From Accumulibacter sp964420975 (lineage in GTDB: Bacteria > Pseudomonadota > Gammaproteobacteria > Burkholderiales > Rhodocyclaceae), in contig CAYQVH010000006.1 of NCBI GenBank assembly GCA_964420975.1, positions 1-64,000 of the forward strand: a stretch of DNA of 64,000 nt. The letters run 5' to 3'. Every line of letters starts with the position of its first letter. Within the stretch, counting starts at the first letter, position 1. The translations under genes were made by a program, and so were the position numbers. The notes beneath the pieces were generated by a model that saw only the letters and a list, made by a program, of their open reading frames with translations, was not told the origin of the DNA and made no database searches. Shown one piece after another: positions 39,927 to 48,941 of this stretch.

Positions 39927-41357
39927 ATGGGAAAGCCAACCGGGTTCATCGAGTATCAACGCCTGGCCGAGGCAAGCGAGCCCGCTCAACAGCGATTGAA
40001 GCACTATCGCGAGTTCGTCAGCGTCCTCTCTGACGACCAGGCCAGCACTCAGGGCGCGCGCTGCATGGACTGCGGCATCCCTTTCTGCAACACCGGCTGT
40101 CCAGTCAACAACGTCATTCCGGACTGGAACGACCTGGTCTATCGCGGTCAGTGGTCACACGCGCTGCAGGTGCTGCACTCCACCAATAACTTTCCGGACT
40201 TCACCGGTCGCATCTGCCCGGCGCCTTGCGAGGCCGCCTGTACGCTCAATATCAATACCGACCCGGTCGGCATCAAGTCCATCGAACACGCGATTGTCGA
40301 CAAGGGATGGGAAAAGGGGTGGATCGTTCCGCAGTCGCCGACAACGAAGACCGGAAAACGCGTCGCCATCGTCGGCTCTGGCCCCGCCGGCTTGGCCGCC
40401 GCTCAGCAGTTGGCTCGTGCCGGACACGACGTCGTCGTCTTCGAGAAGAACGACCGCGTTGGCGGCCTGCTACGCTACGGCATCCCGGACTTCAAGCTGG
40501 AAAAGTCGCATATTGACCGCCGCGTCGAGCAGATGATCGCCGAGGGCGTCGACTTCCGTGTTAACCAGCACGTTGGCGGGAATGTCGAGCTCGCGCACGT
40601 ACTCGCCGACTTTGACGCCTTGGTCCTCGCCGGTGGCGCGGAAGTCGCGCGCGACCTGGAGATTCCCGGCCGGAATCTCGACGGCGTTCACTTTGCGATG
40701 GATTTTCTGCCGCAGCAAAACAAGGTCAACGCCGGAGACCGCTTGTCCAGACAGATTCTCGCCACTGGAAAGCGCGTCGTGGTCATTGGCGGCGGCGACA
40801 CCGGATCCGATTGCGTCGGCACGAGCAACCGTCAGGGCGCCGTATCGGTCACCCAATTCGAAGTCATGCCACTCCCCCCGGTGGAGGAAAACAAGAGTCT
40901 GACCTGGCCCTACTGGCCGCTTAAACTGCGCACCTCGTCGTCGCACGAGGAAGGGTGCGCGCGCGATTTTGCCGTGTCAACCAAAGCGTTTCTCGGCGAG
41001 AACGGTAGGGTCCAGGCACTCAAGGTCGCTCGCCTTGACTGGAGCAACGGTAAGATGAAGGAAGTGCCGGAGAGCGAGTTCGAAATCGCTGCCGACCTCG
41101 TCTTGCTGGCAATGGGTTTTGTTTCGCCGGTTCGCGAGGGACTTCTCGAACAACTCGGCGTCGAACTCGACGCGCGCGGAAACGTCCGCGCGACCACCGA
41201 CGGACCGGGGTGCTACGCGACCAGTCGGGCGAAGGTCTTTGCCGCGGGAGACATGCGGCGCGGTCAGTCTCTGGTCGTCTGGGCAATCCGTGAGGGAAGG
41301 CAGTGCGCGCGTGAAGTCGATGCTTTCCTCATGGGCCGCTCCGATTTGCCACGGTAA
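39927..41357 (+). CDS. gltD: glutamate synthase (NADPH) small subunit
   Basis: The 476-residue flavoprotein has N-terminal Fe-S cysteines in CMDCGIPFCNTGCPVNN and CPAPCEAACTLN, the FAD-binding motif VAIVGSGPAGLAAAQQLARA (about residue 148), NADPH-binding VVVIGGGDTGSDCVG (about 286) and the C-terminal FAD motif KVFAAGDMRRGQSLVVWAI. It passes electrons from NADPH to GltB. It lies 3 bases after gltB, so it is surely co-transcribed. Confidence 0.97.
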   Translation: MGKPTGFIEYQRLAEASEPAQQRLKHYREFVSVLSDDQASTQGARCMDCGIPFCNTGCPVNNVIPDWNDLVYRGQWSHALQVLHSTNNFPDFTGRICPAPCEAACTLNINTDPVGIKSIEHAIVDKGWEKGWIVPQSPTTKTGKRVAIVGSGPAGLAAAQQLARAGHDVVVFEKNDRVGGLLRYGIPDFKLEKSHIDRRVEQMIAEGVDFRVNQHVGGNVELAHVLADFDALVLAGGAEVARDLEIPGRNLDGVHFAMDFLPQQNKVNAGDRLSRQILATGKRVVVIGGGDTGSDCVGTSNRQGAVSVTQFEVMPLPPVEENKSLTWPYWPLKLRTSSSHEEGCARDFAVSTKAFLGENGRVQALKVARLDWSNGKMKEVPESEFEIAADLVLLAMGFVSPVREGLLEQLGVELDARGNVRATTDGPGCYATSRAKVFAAGDMRRGQSLVVWAIREGRQCAREVDAFLMGRSDLPR

Positions 41358-41603
41358 ACGGTCGCGGCCGTAGACGACGGCTGGCGGGCGTCCGCGGTCA
41401 GGCTGTGCAGGAATTGACTGCTCGTAGACTGCCGTCATGAGTTCGCACCGCTCGCTGTGACATTGTTGTAGGCGGTAGTGGCCTAACCTGCCACAATAAA
41501 CCGTATTGACCTCACTGGGCGACCGAACGAGCACCGCAGTGAAGCTGTGCCCGGCCCCTGACGCGCCGACATTCCCGCATTCCGTTCGACCAACTGAAAA
41601 GCC

Positions 41604-42962
41604 ATGAACATCGTGATTCTCGCTGCTGGACAAGGCAAGCGGATGCATTCGAACTTGCCGAAAGTTCTGCATCCGCTCGCCGGCAAAGCACTCGTCGCGC
41701 ACGTCATCGACACCGCGCGCAGTCTGACACCAGAAGTCATCTGCCTGGTTTACGGCCACGGAGGCGACGTTCTGCGCGCCGCGATTGATGCGCATGATCT
41801 CGTCTGGGCGCTTCAGGATCCCCAGCTTGGCACGGGACACGCGGTCCAGCAAACGCTCCCACATCTGAGCGAAGCCGAGACGACCTTGATCCTCTATGGC
41901 GACGTCCCGATGATCCAGGCCGACACCTTGCGCCATCTCGTGCATGCGGCACGAGATGCGCTGGCGATTCTTACCGTCAATCTCGCCGACGCGAGCGGCT
42001 ATGGCCGCATCGTCCGTGACGACAGCGGGGAGATTCAGCGCATCGTCGAAGAAAAGGACGCAACCGCCGAAGAGCGGACGATCCGGGAGGTGAACACCGG
42101 GATCATCGCCCTACCAACCCGCCGTCTCGCCAACTGGTTGGCGCAGCTTTCTAACGACAACGCGCAGCGCGAGTACTATCTGACCGATATCGTCGGCAGG
42201 GCCGTCGCGTCTGGAGTCCCCATTCGCAGCGTGCGCGCGCAGGCGGAGTGGGAAGTTCTCGGGGTCAACAGCAAGACCCACTTGGCGCGCCTGGAACGGG
42301 TCGCGCAGGCACACATCGCCGAGCGCCTTCTTGAGCAGGGAGTGCGTCTTGCCGACCCGGCGCGTCTCGACGTACGCGGCCATCTCAGCTGCGGACGCGA
42401 CGTCTTCATCGACATCAATTGCGTCTTCGAGGGCGCAGTCGTCCTTGAGGACGCGGTCGAAGTCGGCCCTTCGTGCGTGCTCCGCAACGCGCACATCGGT
42501 GCCGGCTCCCGACTCGCCGCGTTTACTCATGTCGAAGACGCGGTCGTCGGCCCTGACGGGGTGATCGGGCCCTTCGCACGTCTTCGTCCGGGAACCCAGC
42601 TCGCCGCCGGAGTTCACGTCGGCAACTTCGTCGAACTCAAGAACGCGCGCTTCGCCGCGCAGTCGAAGGCCAACCATCTTTCCTACGTCGGCGACGCCAT
42701 CGTCGGCAGCCGCGTGAACATTGGCGCCGGAACGATTACCTGCAACTACGACGGCGCCAACAAGTTTCAAACCGTCATCGAGGACGACGCTTTCATCGGT
42801 TCCGACACGCAACTGGTCGCACCGGTAACCGTCGGTCGTGGCGCGACCTTGGGCGCTGGAACCACCCTGACGCGCGACGCACCGCCCGAGATGCTGACTT
42901 TGTCACGAGCCAAACAGGCGACCCTCGCCGGCTGGAAGCGGCCGCAAAAGATCAAGAAGTAA
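41604..42962 (+). CDS. glmU: bifunctional UDP-GlcNAc pyrophosphorylase / GlcN-1-P acetyltransferase
   Basis: The 452-residue enzyme has an N-terminal uridyltransferase domain (ILAAGQGKRMHSNLPKVLHP, GTGHAVQQTLPHL, LILYGDVPMI, EVNTGIIALP) and a C-terminal left-handed beta-helix acetyltransferase (GPFARLRPGTQLAAGVHVGN, ELKNARFAAQSKANHLSYVG, NIGAGTITCNYDGANKFQT). It makes UDP-N-acetylglucosamine for peptidoglycan and LPS. It is followed after 51 bases by glmS, which supplies its precursor pathway. Confidence 0.97.
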   Translation: MNIVILAAGQGKRMHSNLPKVLHPLAGKALVAHVIDTARSLTPEVICLVYGHGGDVLRAAIDAHDLVWALQDPQLGTGHAVQQTLPHLSEAETTLILYGDVPMIQADTLRHLVHAARDALAILTVNLADASGYGRIVRDDSGEIQRIVEEKDATAEERTIREVNTGIIALPTRRLANWLAQLSNDNAQREYYLTDIVGRAVASGVPIRSVRAQAEWEVLGVNSKTHLARLERVAQAHIAERLLEQGVRLADPARLDVRGHLSCGRDVFIDINCVFEGAVVLEDAVEVGPSCVLRNAHIGAGSRLAAFTHVEDAVVGPDGVIGPFARLRPGTQLAAGVHVGNFVELKNARFAAQSKANHLSYVGDAIVGSRVNIGAGTITCNYDGANKFQTVIEDDAFIGSDTQLVAPVTVGRGATLGAGTTLTRDAPPEMLTLSRAKQATLAGWKRPQKIKK

Positions 42963-43013
42963 CGCCTACTCTTACTATCGGCCGGCAACGGCCTCTTACC
43001 GGGTGGACTGCGC

Positions 43014-44849
43014 ATGTGTGGCATCGTCGCGGCGGTCGCGGACCGCAATATCGTTCCTGTTCTCCTTGAAGGACTGCGCCGCCTCGAGTATCGCGGCTAC
43101 GACTCGGCCGGTCTGGCGCTGATCGACGAGACCGGCGACCTGCAACGACTGCGTTCGGTCGGTCGCGTCGCCGAACTCGCCGCGCAGGTCAGCGACGCGG
43201 CGGCAGCCAGTGGTGGGACGGGAATCGCGCATACCCGCTGGGCAACGCACGGCGAGCCCTGTGAGCGCAATGCGCATCCACACATCTCGCAAGGACTTGC
43301 CGTCGTCCATAACGGGATCATCGAAAACCACGAGTCGCTTCGCGGCCGGCTGATGGCGCTCGGCTACCGGTTCTCGTCCGATACCGATACCGAGGTCATC
43401 GCTCACCTGATTGCGCATGAACTGCAGAGCACGCCCGATTTTCTACGCGCCGTGTGCCAGGCAGTTGCCCAGTTGCAAGGCGCCTACGCAATCGCGGTAC
43501 TCCGCAAGGACGATCCGCAACGCGTCGTCGTCGCTCGCGAGGGATCGCCGCTGCTGCTCGGGGTCAGCGATGACGGCTGTTATGCCGCCTCCGACGCTTC
43601 CGCCTTGCTGCAGGTTACGCGCCGGATGATTTACCTCGACAACGGCGACTGCGCCGAACTGGAACGCGATCGGTATCGGGTTGTCCGCGTCGATGGCACT
43701 CCGGTAGAGCACGCTGAAACGGAATCGCATTTGTCCGCCGACGCCGTCGAGCTGGGCCAGTATCGGCACTACATGCAGAAGGAGATTTTCGAGCAGCCGG
43801 TGGCACTCGGTAATACGCTCGAAATGCTGGGTGCCGCCCGCAGCATCCAGCCCGGCCTGTTTGGCGCCGCCAGCGAAGAGCTGCTCAAGGATGTGCGCCA
43901 AGTGCTGATCATCGCCTGTGGTACCAGTTACCATGCCGGACTTGTCGCTCGCTACTGGCTCGAATCGATCGCCGGCATTCCCTGCACGGTCGAGGTGGCC
44001 AGCGAATACCGCTATCGCGACTCGGTGCCAGACGCGCAGACCCTGGTGGTGACGATTTCACAATCGGGCGAGACCGCCGATACACTGGCGGCGCTGGCCC
44101 ACGCCAAGTCGCTCGGTATGCGGTGCACCCTATGCATTTGCAACGTCCCCGAGTCGTCGCTGGTGCGTGAGAACAGCCTGCGTTTCATCACTCGCGCCGG
44201 GCCCGAGATCGGCGTCGCTTCAACCAAGGCGTTTACTACGCAGTTGGCTGCCCTGTACCTTCTGACGCTGGTTCTCGCCAAGCTTCGCTCGCGCCTGACC
44301 AGCGAAGCCGAGGGGGCGGAGCTGCACGCCGTACGGCATCTACCCCTTGCAGTGGCCAAAATCCTGGAACTTGAACCCGCAATCCGTGACTGGGCCGAGC
44401 GCTTCTCAATGAAACAACACGCCCTCTTTCTCGGACGCGGCCGGCACTACCCGATCGCGATGGAGGGTGCGCTGAAGCTGAAGGAGATCTCCTATATTCA
44501 CGCCGAGGCTTATCCGGCAGGTGAGCTGAAACACGGCCCGCTGGCGCTGGTCGATCGCGAAATGCCGGTCATCGCCGTTGCGCCAAACGACGCGCTGATC
44601 GAGAAGTTGAAATCGAATCTGCAGGAGGTGCGCGCCCGCGGCGGACAACTCTACGTCTTCGCCGATGCCGACAGCGAGATGCAGGAGTCGGAGAGCATTC
44701 ACGTCTTGCATCTACCTGAACATTACGGCGCGCTGTCGGCTTTGCTCCATGTCGTTCCTCTGCAATTGCTCGCCTATCACGTCGCTCTCGTGCGCGGCAC
44801 CGACGTTGACAAGCCCCGAAATCTCGCCAAGTCGGTAACTGTCGAGTAA
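43014..44849 (+). CDS. glmS: glutamine-fructose-6-phosphate aminotransferase
   Basis: The 611-residue enzyme begins MCGIVAAVADRN with catalytic Cys 1 after Met removal; the glutaminase domain continues with LEYRGYDSAG, HTRWATHGEP and VVHNGIIENH. The isomerase half has two SIS domains (IACGTSYHAGLVARYW, VTISQSGETADTLAAL, FLGRGRHYPIAMEGALKLKE) and ends KPRNLAKSVTVE as in the family. It commits carbon to hexosamines. No glmS ribozyme is seen upstream. Confidence 0.97.
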   Translation: MCGIVAAVADRNIVPVLLEGLRRLEYRGYDSAGLALIDETGDLQRLRSVGRVAELAAQVSDAAAASGGTGIAHTRWATHGEPCERNAHPHISQGLAVVHNGIIENHESLRGRLMALGYRFSSDTDTEVIAHLIAHELQSTPDFLRAVCQAVAQLQGAYAIAVLRKDDPQRVVVAREGSPLLLGVSDDGCYAASDASALLQVTRRMIYLDNGDCAELERDRYRVVRVDGTPVEHAETESHLSADAVELGQYRHYMQKEIFEQPVALGNTLEMLGAARSIQPGLFGAASEELLKDVRQVLIIACGTSYHAGLVARYWLESIAGIPCTVEVASEYRYRDSVPDAQTLVVTISQSGETADTLAALAHAKSLGMRCTLCICNVPESSLVRENSLRFITRAGPEIGVASTKAFTTQLAALYLLTLVLAKLRSRLTSEAEGAELHAVRHLPLAVAKILELEPAIRDWAERFSMKQHALFLGRGRHYPIAMEGALKLKEISYIHAEAYPAGELKHGPLALVDREMPVIAVAPNDALIEKLKSNLQEVRARGGQLYVFADADSEMQESESIHVLHLPEHYGALSALLHVVPLQLLAYHVALVRGTDVDKPRNLAKSVTVE

Positions 44850-44990
44850 CCCCGCCAACCAGCGTTTCACCAGAAAACAGCCCGGGCGATCCGGTAGAAT
44901 CGGCAGTCGACACCGGCGGCGCGTGGTGGACTTCGGCTCGCGGGGAGCGAGCGTTTCCTCACGTCATCGGATGTCGCCTGGAGAGTTGTC

Positions 44991-45497
44991 ATGGACGTCT
45001 CGATCACTGCCGTCACCGCCGCCGATGTCACGTCGGTAGTCGCCCTGGCGCGCCACGTCTGGGAGCAAACCTACCCTGGGATCATCAGTCGGGAGCAGAT
45101 CGAGTTCATGCTCAAGCAGCGTTATGACCCGCATCGCGTGCTCGAAGAACTGTCGATGCCGCAGCTATGGTGGGAGCAAGTCCGAGTCGATGCCCAGCTC
45201 GCAGGCTTTGCTTGCAGTCTCATTACGGCGCGCGGAGAAATGAAAATCGACAAGCTGTATGTCGACCCTCAGCGACAGCGCTCCGGACTTGGCCGGCGAC
45301 TGCTCGAAGGCATTGCCCACCGGGCTATGGCAACCGGCTGTACGCAACTCGTCCTCGCAGTCAACAAACGCAACGAACACGCCATCGCCGCTTATCGCAA
45401 GTATGGCTTCAGGGTTCGTGAAGCCGTCTGCGTCGACATCGGCGGCGGATTCGTCATGGACGACTTTATAATGGCCAAGCCACTCGCAGGCAGTTGA
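44991..45497 (+). CDS. GNAT-family N-acetyltransferase
   Basis: The 168-residue protein has a GNAT fold: the N-terminal VVALARHVWEQTYPGIISRE, core strand KIDKLYVDPQRQRSGLGRRL with acetyl-CoA loop QRSGLGRRLLE (about residue 95) and C-terminal NKRNEHAIAAYRKYGFRVRE. The substrate is unknown; it could acetylate an amine, an antibiotic-like molecule or a protein. It lies 16 bases upstream of dapF on the same strand and may share its transcript. Confidence 0.85.
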   Translation: MDVSITAVTAADVTSVVALARHVWEQTYPGIISREQIEFMLKQRYDPHRVLEELSMPQLWWEQVRVDAQLAGFACSLITARGEMKIDKLYVDPQRQRSGLGRRLLEGIAHRAMATGCTQLVLAVNKRNEHAIAAYRKYGFRVREAVCVDIGGGFVMDDFIMAKPLAGS

Positions 45498-45513
45498 ACG
45501 GCGGTCGATTGCG

Positions 45514-46344
45514 ATGATTTTGTCTTTCTCCAAAATGCACGGTCTGGGTAACGATTTTGTCGTTATCGACGGAATCCGGCAAACGATCACCTTGACTCCA
45601 CAACAGTTGCGTCACTTGGCCGACCGGCACGTTGGCGTCGGTTGCGACCAGATTCTGCTCGTCGAGCAGGCCCGGCAGGCGGACGTCGATTTCCGTTACC
45701 GCATTTTCAACGCTGACGGCGGTGAGGTCGAACAGTGCGGTAACGGCGCACGCTGCTTCGTCCGTTTTGTTCATGAGCAGGGGCTGACCGCCAAACGAGA
45801 AATCCGCGTCGAGACGACGAACCGTATCGTCGTTCTTCGCCTGGAAGACGACGGCATGGTCACCGTTGACATGGGAAAGCCCCAGTTCAATCCCGCCGCA
45901 CTGCCTTTTCTGGCGACCGATGACGGCCTTCTGCAGTGCCTTCGCGTGGGCGATGAAGACGTCTGGATCACGGCCGTCGGTATCGGCAATCCACACGCGG
46001 TGCAGCTGGTCGCCGATGTCGACCGTGCTGCCGTCGCACGGCAGGGGCCGTTGATCGAGTCGCACGCGCGGTTTCCGCAACGGGTCAACGCAGGCTTCAT
46101 GCAGATCGTCGATCGACAACGCGTCCGCCTGCGAGTCTACGAACGCGGTGCGGGTGAAACGCTGGCCTGCGGCACCGGCGCCTGCGCTGCCGCGGTCGCC
46201 GGTATCGCTCGTCAACTCGTCGATTCGCCGGTGACGGTCGACATGCGCGGTGGCAGGCTGACCATTGCCTGGAACGGTCAAGGCACGTCGGTTCTGATGA
46301 CCGGCCCGGCGGTCACGGTTTTCAAGGGAGAAATTGAACTATGA
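45514..46344 (+). CDS. dapF: diaminopimelate epimerase
   Basis: The 276-residue epimerase has the N-terminal SFSKMHGLGNDFVVIDGI and the two catalytic cysteines in EQCGNGARCF (about residue 73) and LACGTGACAAAVAGI (about 219). It converts LL- to meso-diaminopimelate for peptidoglycan and lysine. Its stop overlaps the next ATG (ATGA), forming the dapF-DUF484-xerC order common in proteobacteria. Confidence 0.96.
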   Translation: MILSFSKMHGLGNDFVVIDGIRQTITLTPQQLRHLADRHVGVGCDQILLVEQARQADVDFRYRIFNADGGEVEQCGNGARCFVRFVHEQGLTAKREIRVETTNRIVVLRLEDDGMVTVDMGKPQFNPAALPFLATDDGLLQCLRVGDEDVWITAVGIGNPHAVQLVADVDRAAVARQGPLIESHARFPQRVNAGFMQIVDRQRVRLRVYERGAGETLACGTGACAAAVAGIARQLVDSPVTVDMRGGRLTIAWNGQGTSVLMTGPAVTVFKGEIEL

Positions 46345-46997
46345 AGTCGGATGAAGTGGCGCACTACCTCCAGAACAATCCGCAGTTCTTCGAACAACAC
46401 GCTGAACTCGTCGCCAACATGGTCGTTCCGCATCCGCACAGCGGCCGGACGATCTCGATCACCGAACGACAAATGTTGGCGCTGCGCGACAAGAACCGAC
46501 AGCTCGAAGGAAAGATGGGAGAGCTGCTGCAGTTCGGCGAGGAAAATGATGAAATCGGCAAGAAAATGCATCGCCTCGCCGTCGGTCTGATCGCTGCACC
46601 GTCCTTCCATACCGTCCTGCATACCGTGCATCTGCACTTGCGCGACGACTTCGAGGTTCCCCATGTCACGCTGCGCCTTTGGCAACTGCCGGTCAATGGC
46701 GACGATCTCCCCGAGTTCGCCGACGTCAATCCGGATCTGCAAGCGCTTGCGGACACGTTACTTCAACCCTACTGTGGGTCGACCAGCGGCTTCCAGACGG
46801 CCTCGTGGTTTGGCGAAGCCGCGCTGCACGTCCGCTCGCAGGCGCTGATTGCGCTGCGCGAGGGCGATCCCACGATCGGCATGCTTGCCTTGGGAAGCGA
46901 AGATCCTGAACGCTTTTATGCGCAGATGGGAACCCTCTACCTCGAACGCCTCGGCGAAATGGTCGCCGCGGCTTTGTCGCGTGCCCTGCGCAGATAA
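46341..46997 (+). CDS. DUF484 (YigA-like) protein
   Basis: The 218-residue protein starts MKSDEVAHYLQNNPQFFEQH, the family's N-terminal signature, followed by a coiled coil (ITERQMLALRDKNRQLEGKM) and a GAF-like domain (LHLRDDFEVPHVTLRLWQLP, GMLALGSEDPERF, YLERLGEMVAAAL). Function is unknown. It is fixed between dapF and xerC in many genomes. Its end overlaps the xerC start by 17 bases. Confidence 0.88.
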   Translation: MKSDEVAHYLQNNPQFFEQHAELVANMVVPHPHSGRTISITERQMLALRDKNRQLEGKMGELLQFGEENDEIGKKMHRLAVGLIAAPSFHTVLHTVHLHLRDDFEVPHVTLRLWQLPVNGDDLPEFADVNPDLQALADTLLQPYCGSTSGFQTASWFGEAALHVRSQALIALREGDPTIGMLALGSEDPERFYAQMGTLYLERLGEMVAAALSRALRR

Positions 46998-47997
46998 TCA
47001 GACTCGCCCAAGCGACGACCTTCGCGTCAGCGCCTACCTGGAAGAACTGGCGCATCAGCGGCGTGCGTCGCCACACACCGTAGCCGGCTATCAGCGCGAC
47101 CTGGACGCCCTTCGTCGCCTGCTTGGCGAGTCGCTCAGCGTCAGCGACCTCACCTCACTGGAGCCACCGGACATCCGCCGCGCCGTTGCCACCCTGCATG
47201 CCAGAGGACTCGGCGGACGTTCGCTGCAACGCGCTCTTTCTGCTTGGCGCGGCTTTTTCCGCTGGCTGATAAGGCGCGGCGTGCTGACGCAGAATCCAGT
47301 CGAGGGCATACAACCACCGCGACGGCGACACCCGTTGCCGAAGACTCTTTCCCCGGACGAGGCCGTAGGTCTTCTCTCCGACGCGGGAGACAGCCTGTTG
47401 ACCGTTCGCGATCAGGCGATGTTCGAGCTGTTCTATTCATCGGGCCTGCGACTCGCCGAACTTGCCGCCCTCGACGTCAACTGTCTGGCGGACGTCGCCA
47501 CCGGCGAAGTGCGCGTGCTCGGCAAGCGCAACAAACCCCGAATCGTGCCGGTCGGCAGTCACGCGCGCGCGGCGCTCGCACGCTGGGCGGCAGAGCGGAA
47601 CCAGTTGGCGGCGCTAGAAGAGACCGCACTCTTCGTCGGCCAGCACGGCAAGCGACTCGGAGTACGCATGATCCAGATCCGTCTCGCCCGGCAAGGTCTG
47701 GAGCGCGGATTGACGACGCGAGTGCACCCGCACGTGTTACGTCACTCGTTCGCCTCGCACCTGCTACAGTCGTCGGCCGACCTGCGGGCGGTGCAGGAAA
47801 TGCTCGGCCACGCCAGCATCTCCTCGACACAAGTCTACACTCACCTCGATTTCCAACACCTTTCAGCCACTTACGATCGGGCGCATCCGCGAGCCAAGCG
47901 CCAACCCAGCGAGGGGCAGCAGGCGCCTGCCGGCCAACCGTCGACTAACCACGACGGCGGCGACGCGCTACCAGCCAGCCGTAGACCCCGAGGTTGA
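46981..47997 (+). CDS. xerC: site-specific tyrosine recombinase XerC
   Basis: The start was set at GTG 46981, overlapping DUF484; the frame is open upstream within that gene. The 338-residue recombinase has the N-terminal SAM-like domain (YLEELAHQRRASPHTVAGYQ) and a complete catalytic set: Arg in YSSGLRLAELAAL, Lys in VLGKRNKPRIVPVG, HVLRHSFASHLL (about residue 248), LGHASISSTQVYTH with Tyr in the last block. It resolves chromosome dimers with XerD at dif. The C-terminal 25 residues are an extended tail overlapping the convergent gene. It is core XerC, not an integron IntI: the IntI-specific extra patch near the conserved motifs is absent. Confidence 0.94.
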   Translation: MPCADNQTRPSDDLRVSAYLEELAHQRRASPHTVAGYQRDLDALRRLLGESLSVSDLTSLEPPDIRRAVATLHARGLGGRSLQRALSAWRGFFRWLIRRGVLTQNPVEGIQPPRRRHPLPKTLSPDEAVGLLSDAGDSLLTVRDQAMFELFYSSGLRLAELAALDVNCLADVATGEVRVLGKRNKPRIVPVGSHARAALARWAAERNQLAALEETALFVGQHGKRLGVRMIQIRLARQGLERGLTTRVHPHVLRHSFASHLLQSSADLRAVQEMLGHASISSTQVYTHLDFQHLSATYDRAHPRAKRQPSEGQQAPAGQPSTNHDGGDALPASRRPRG

Positions 47998-48313
47998 CCG
48001 CGACGACGATTGCGGCCAGAACGTACTGGATCTCGCGCGTCAGCCCCGCGGGATAGATGATCGGCAGCAGGTAGTGGGCGACGAAGCTCGTCTCGTAGCC
48101 AGCAGCGCCGGCTGCCTGACGCCACGAGTTCTCGAGCAAGGTCAGCGGACACAGTCCGCCAGACCACTCGATGGCTGCGCCCCAACACGCGGCAGGCACG
48201 TGGACTAGCGTCGTTCTCGGCCAACGCACGACGAGCAGCCCACCGAAAACGACAAACACGACGAACATGAAGTGAATGACGACTACCACCTCGGCAAGTA
48301 CGCGGTAAGTCAT
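47945..48313 (-). CDS. DUF2784 family membrane protein
   Basis: The start was set at ATG 48313 (MTYRVLAEVVVVIHFMFVVF). The 122-residue protein has three to four membrane helices with the family hallmarks FMFVVFVVFGGLLVV, CPLTLLENSWRQAAG and FVAHYLLPIIYP. Function is unknown. Its 3' end overlaps the end of xerC tail to tail by 53 bases. Confidence 0.88.
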   Translation of the reverse strand: MTYRVLAEVVVVIHFMFVVFVVFGGLLVVRWPRTTLVHVPAACWGAAIEWSGGLCPLTLLENSWRQAAGAAGYETSFVAHYLLPIIYPAGLTREIQYVLAAIVVAVNLGVYGWLVARRRRRG

Positions 48314-48374
48314 TGTCGCACGGCCAACTGCCGCATCCACCGACCGGACACCACCAACTCCCTGTCAATCAAAG

Positions 48375-48941
48375 TCATTCCCTGGCCGGCCGCTTGCTCA
48401 GCTTGCGCTGCAGCGTGCGGCGATGCATCTTCAAGGCCCGAGCGGTGGCCGAAACATTTCCCTGATGCGCCTTGAGGACACGCTGGATGTGCTCCCATTC
48501 AAGCCGATCGACGGACAAAGGCGACTCGGCTACGGTCACCGTCGGGTTACCCGCACTTCCCCTGTGCAACGCAGCAACCACCTCGTCGGCGTTGCAGGGT
48601 TTCGCCAGATAGTGTACCGCGCCAAGCTTGATCGCCTCGATCGCGGTCGCGATGCTGGCGTAGCCGGTAAGCACCACGACGCGCGTATTGGGATCAATTT
48701 CGATCAGTTTTTCGATCAAGGTCAGTCCCGAAGCTCCCGGCATCCTGAGGTCGACGACTGCATACTCGGGCGCATGCGCCCGCGCCTTCACCAGTGCCGT
48801 TTCGACGTTGGCAGCGACTTCCACGGCGTACCCCCTGCGCTCGAGTGCACGCGCCAGCGTGCGGCGAAACGGGTCGTCGTCATCGACTACCAGCAGTGTC
48901 GGTCGCTCGTCGTCAGAGGTCTGCATGTGGAGCGGTGACAT
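48375..48941 (-). CDS. regA: RegA/PrrA/ActR-type response regulator
   Basis: The 188-residue regulator has a receiver domain with acidic pocket VVDDDDPF, phosphoacceptor Asp in YAVVDLRMPGASGL (about residue 62), then VVVLTGYAS and the Lys in YLAKPCNADEV. A proline-linked C-terminal Fis-type helix-turn-helix (VLKAHQGNVSATARALKMHR and RTLQRKLSKRP) follows, diagnostic of the RegA/ActR/PrrA group that controls redox-dependent genes. It overlaps the kinase gene end by 29 bases if ATG 48941 is used; ATG 48926 is an alternative start. Confidence 0.9.
   Translation of the reverse strand: MSPLHMQTSDDERPTLLVVDDDDPFRRTLARALERRGYAVEVAANVETALVKARAHAPEYAVVDLRMPGASGLTLIEKLIEIDPNTRVVVLTGYASIATAIEAIKLGAVHYLAKPCNADEVVAALHRGSAGNPTVTVAESPLSVDRLEWEHIQRVLKAHQGNVSATARALKMHRRTLQRKLSKRPARE

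Noticed and set aside
42963..43013. glmS ribozyme or riboswitch before glmS
   Set aside because: Only 51 bases separate glmU and glmS, too short for the ribozyme, and no matching core is visible.
46981..47997. Tyrosine recombinase considered as the missing integron integrase
   Set aside because: Its position after dapF-DUF484 and its sequence fit housekeeping XerC, and the extra IntI-specific segment is not seen.
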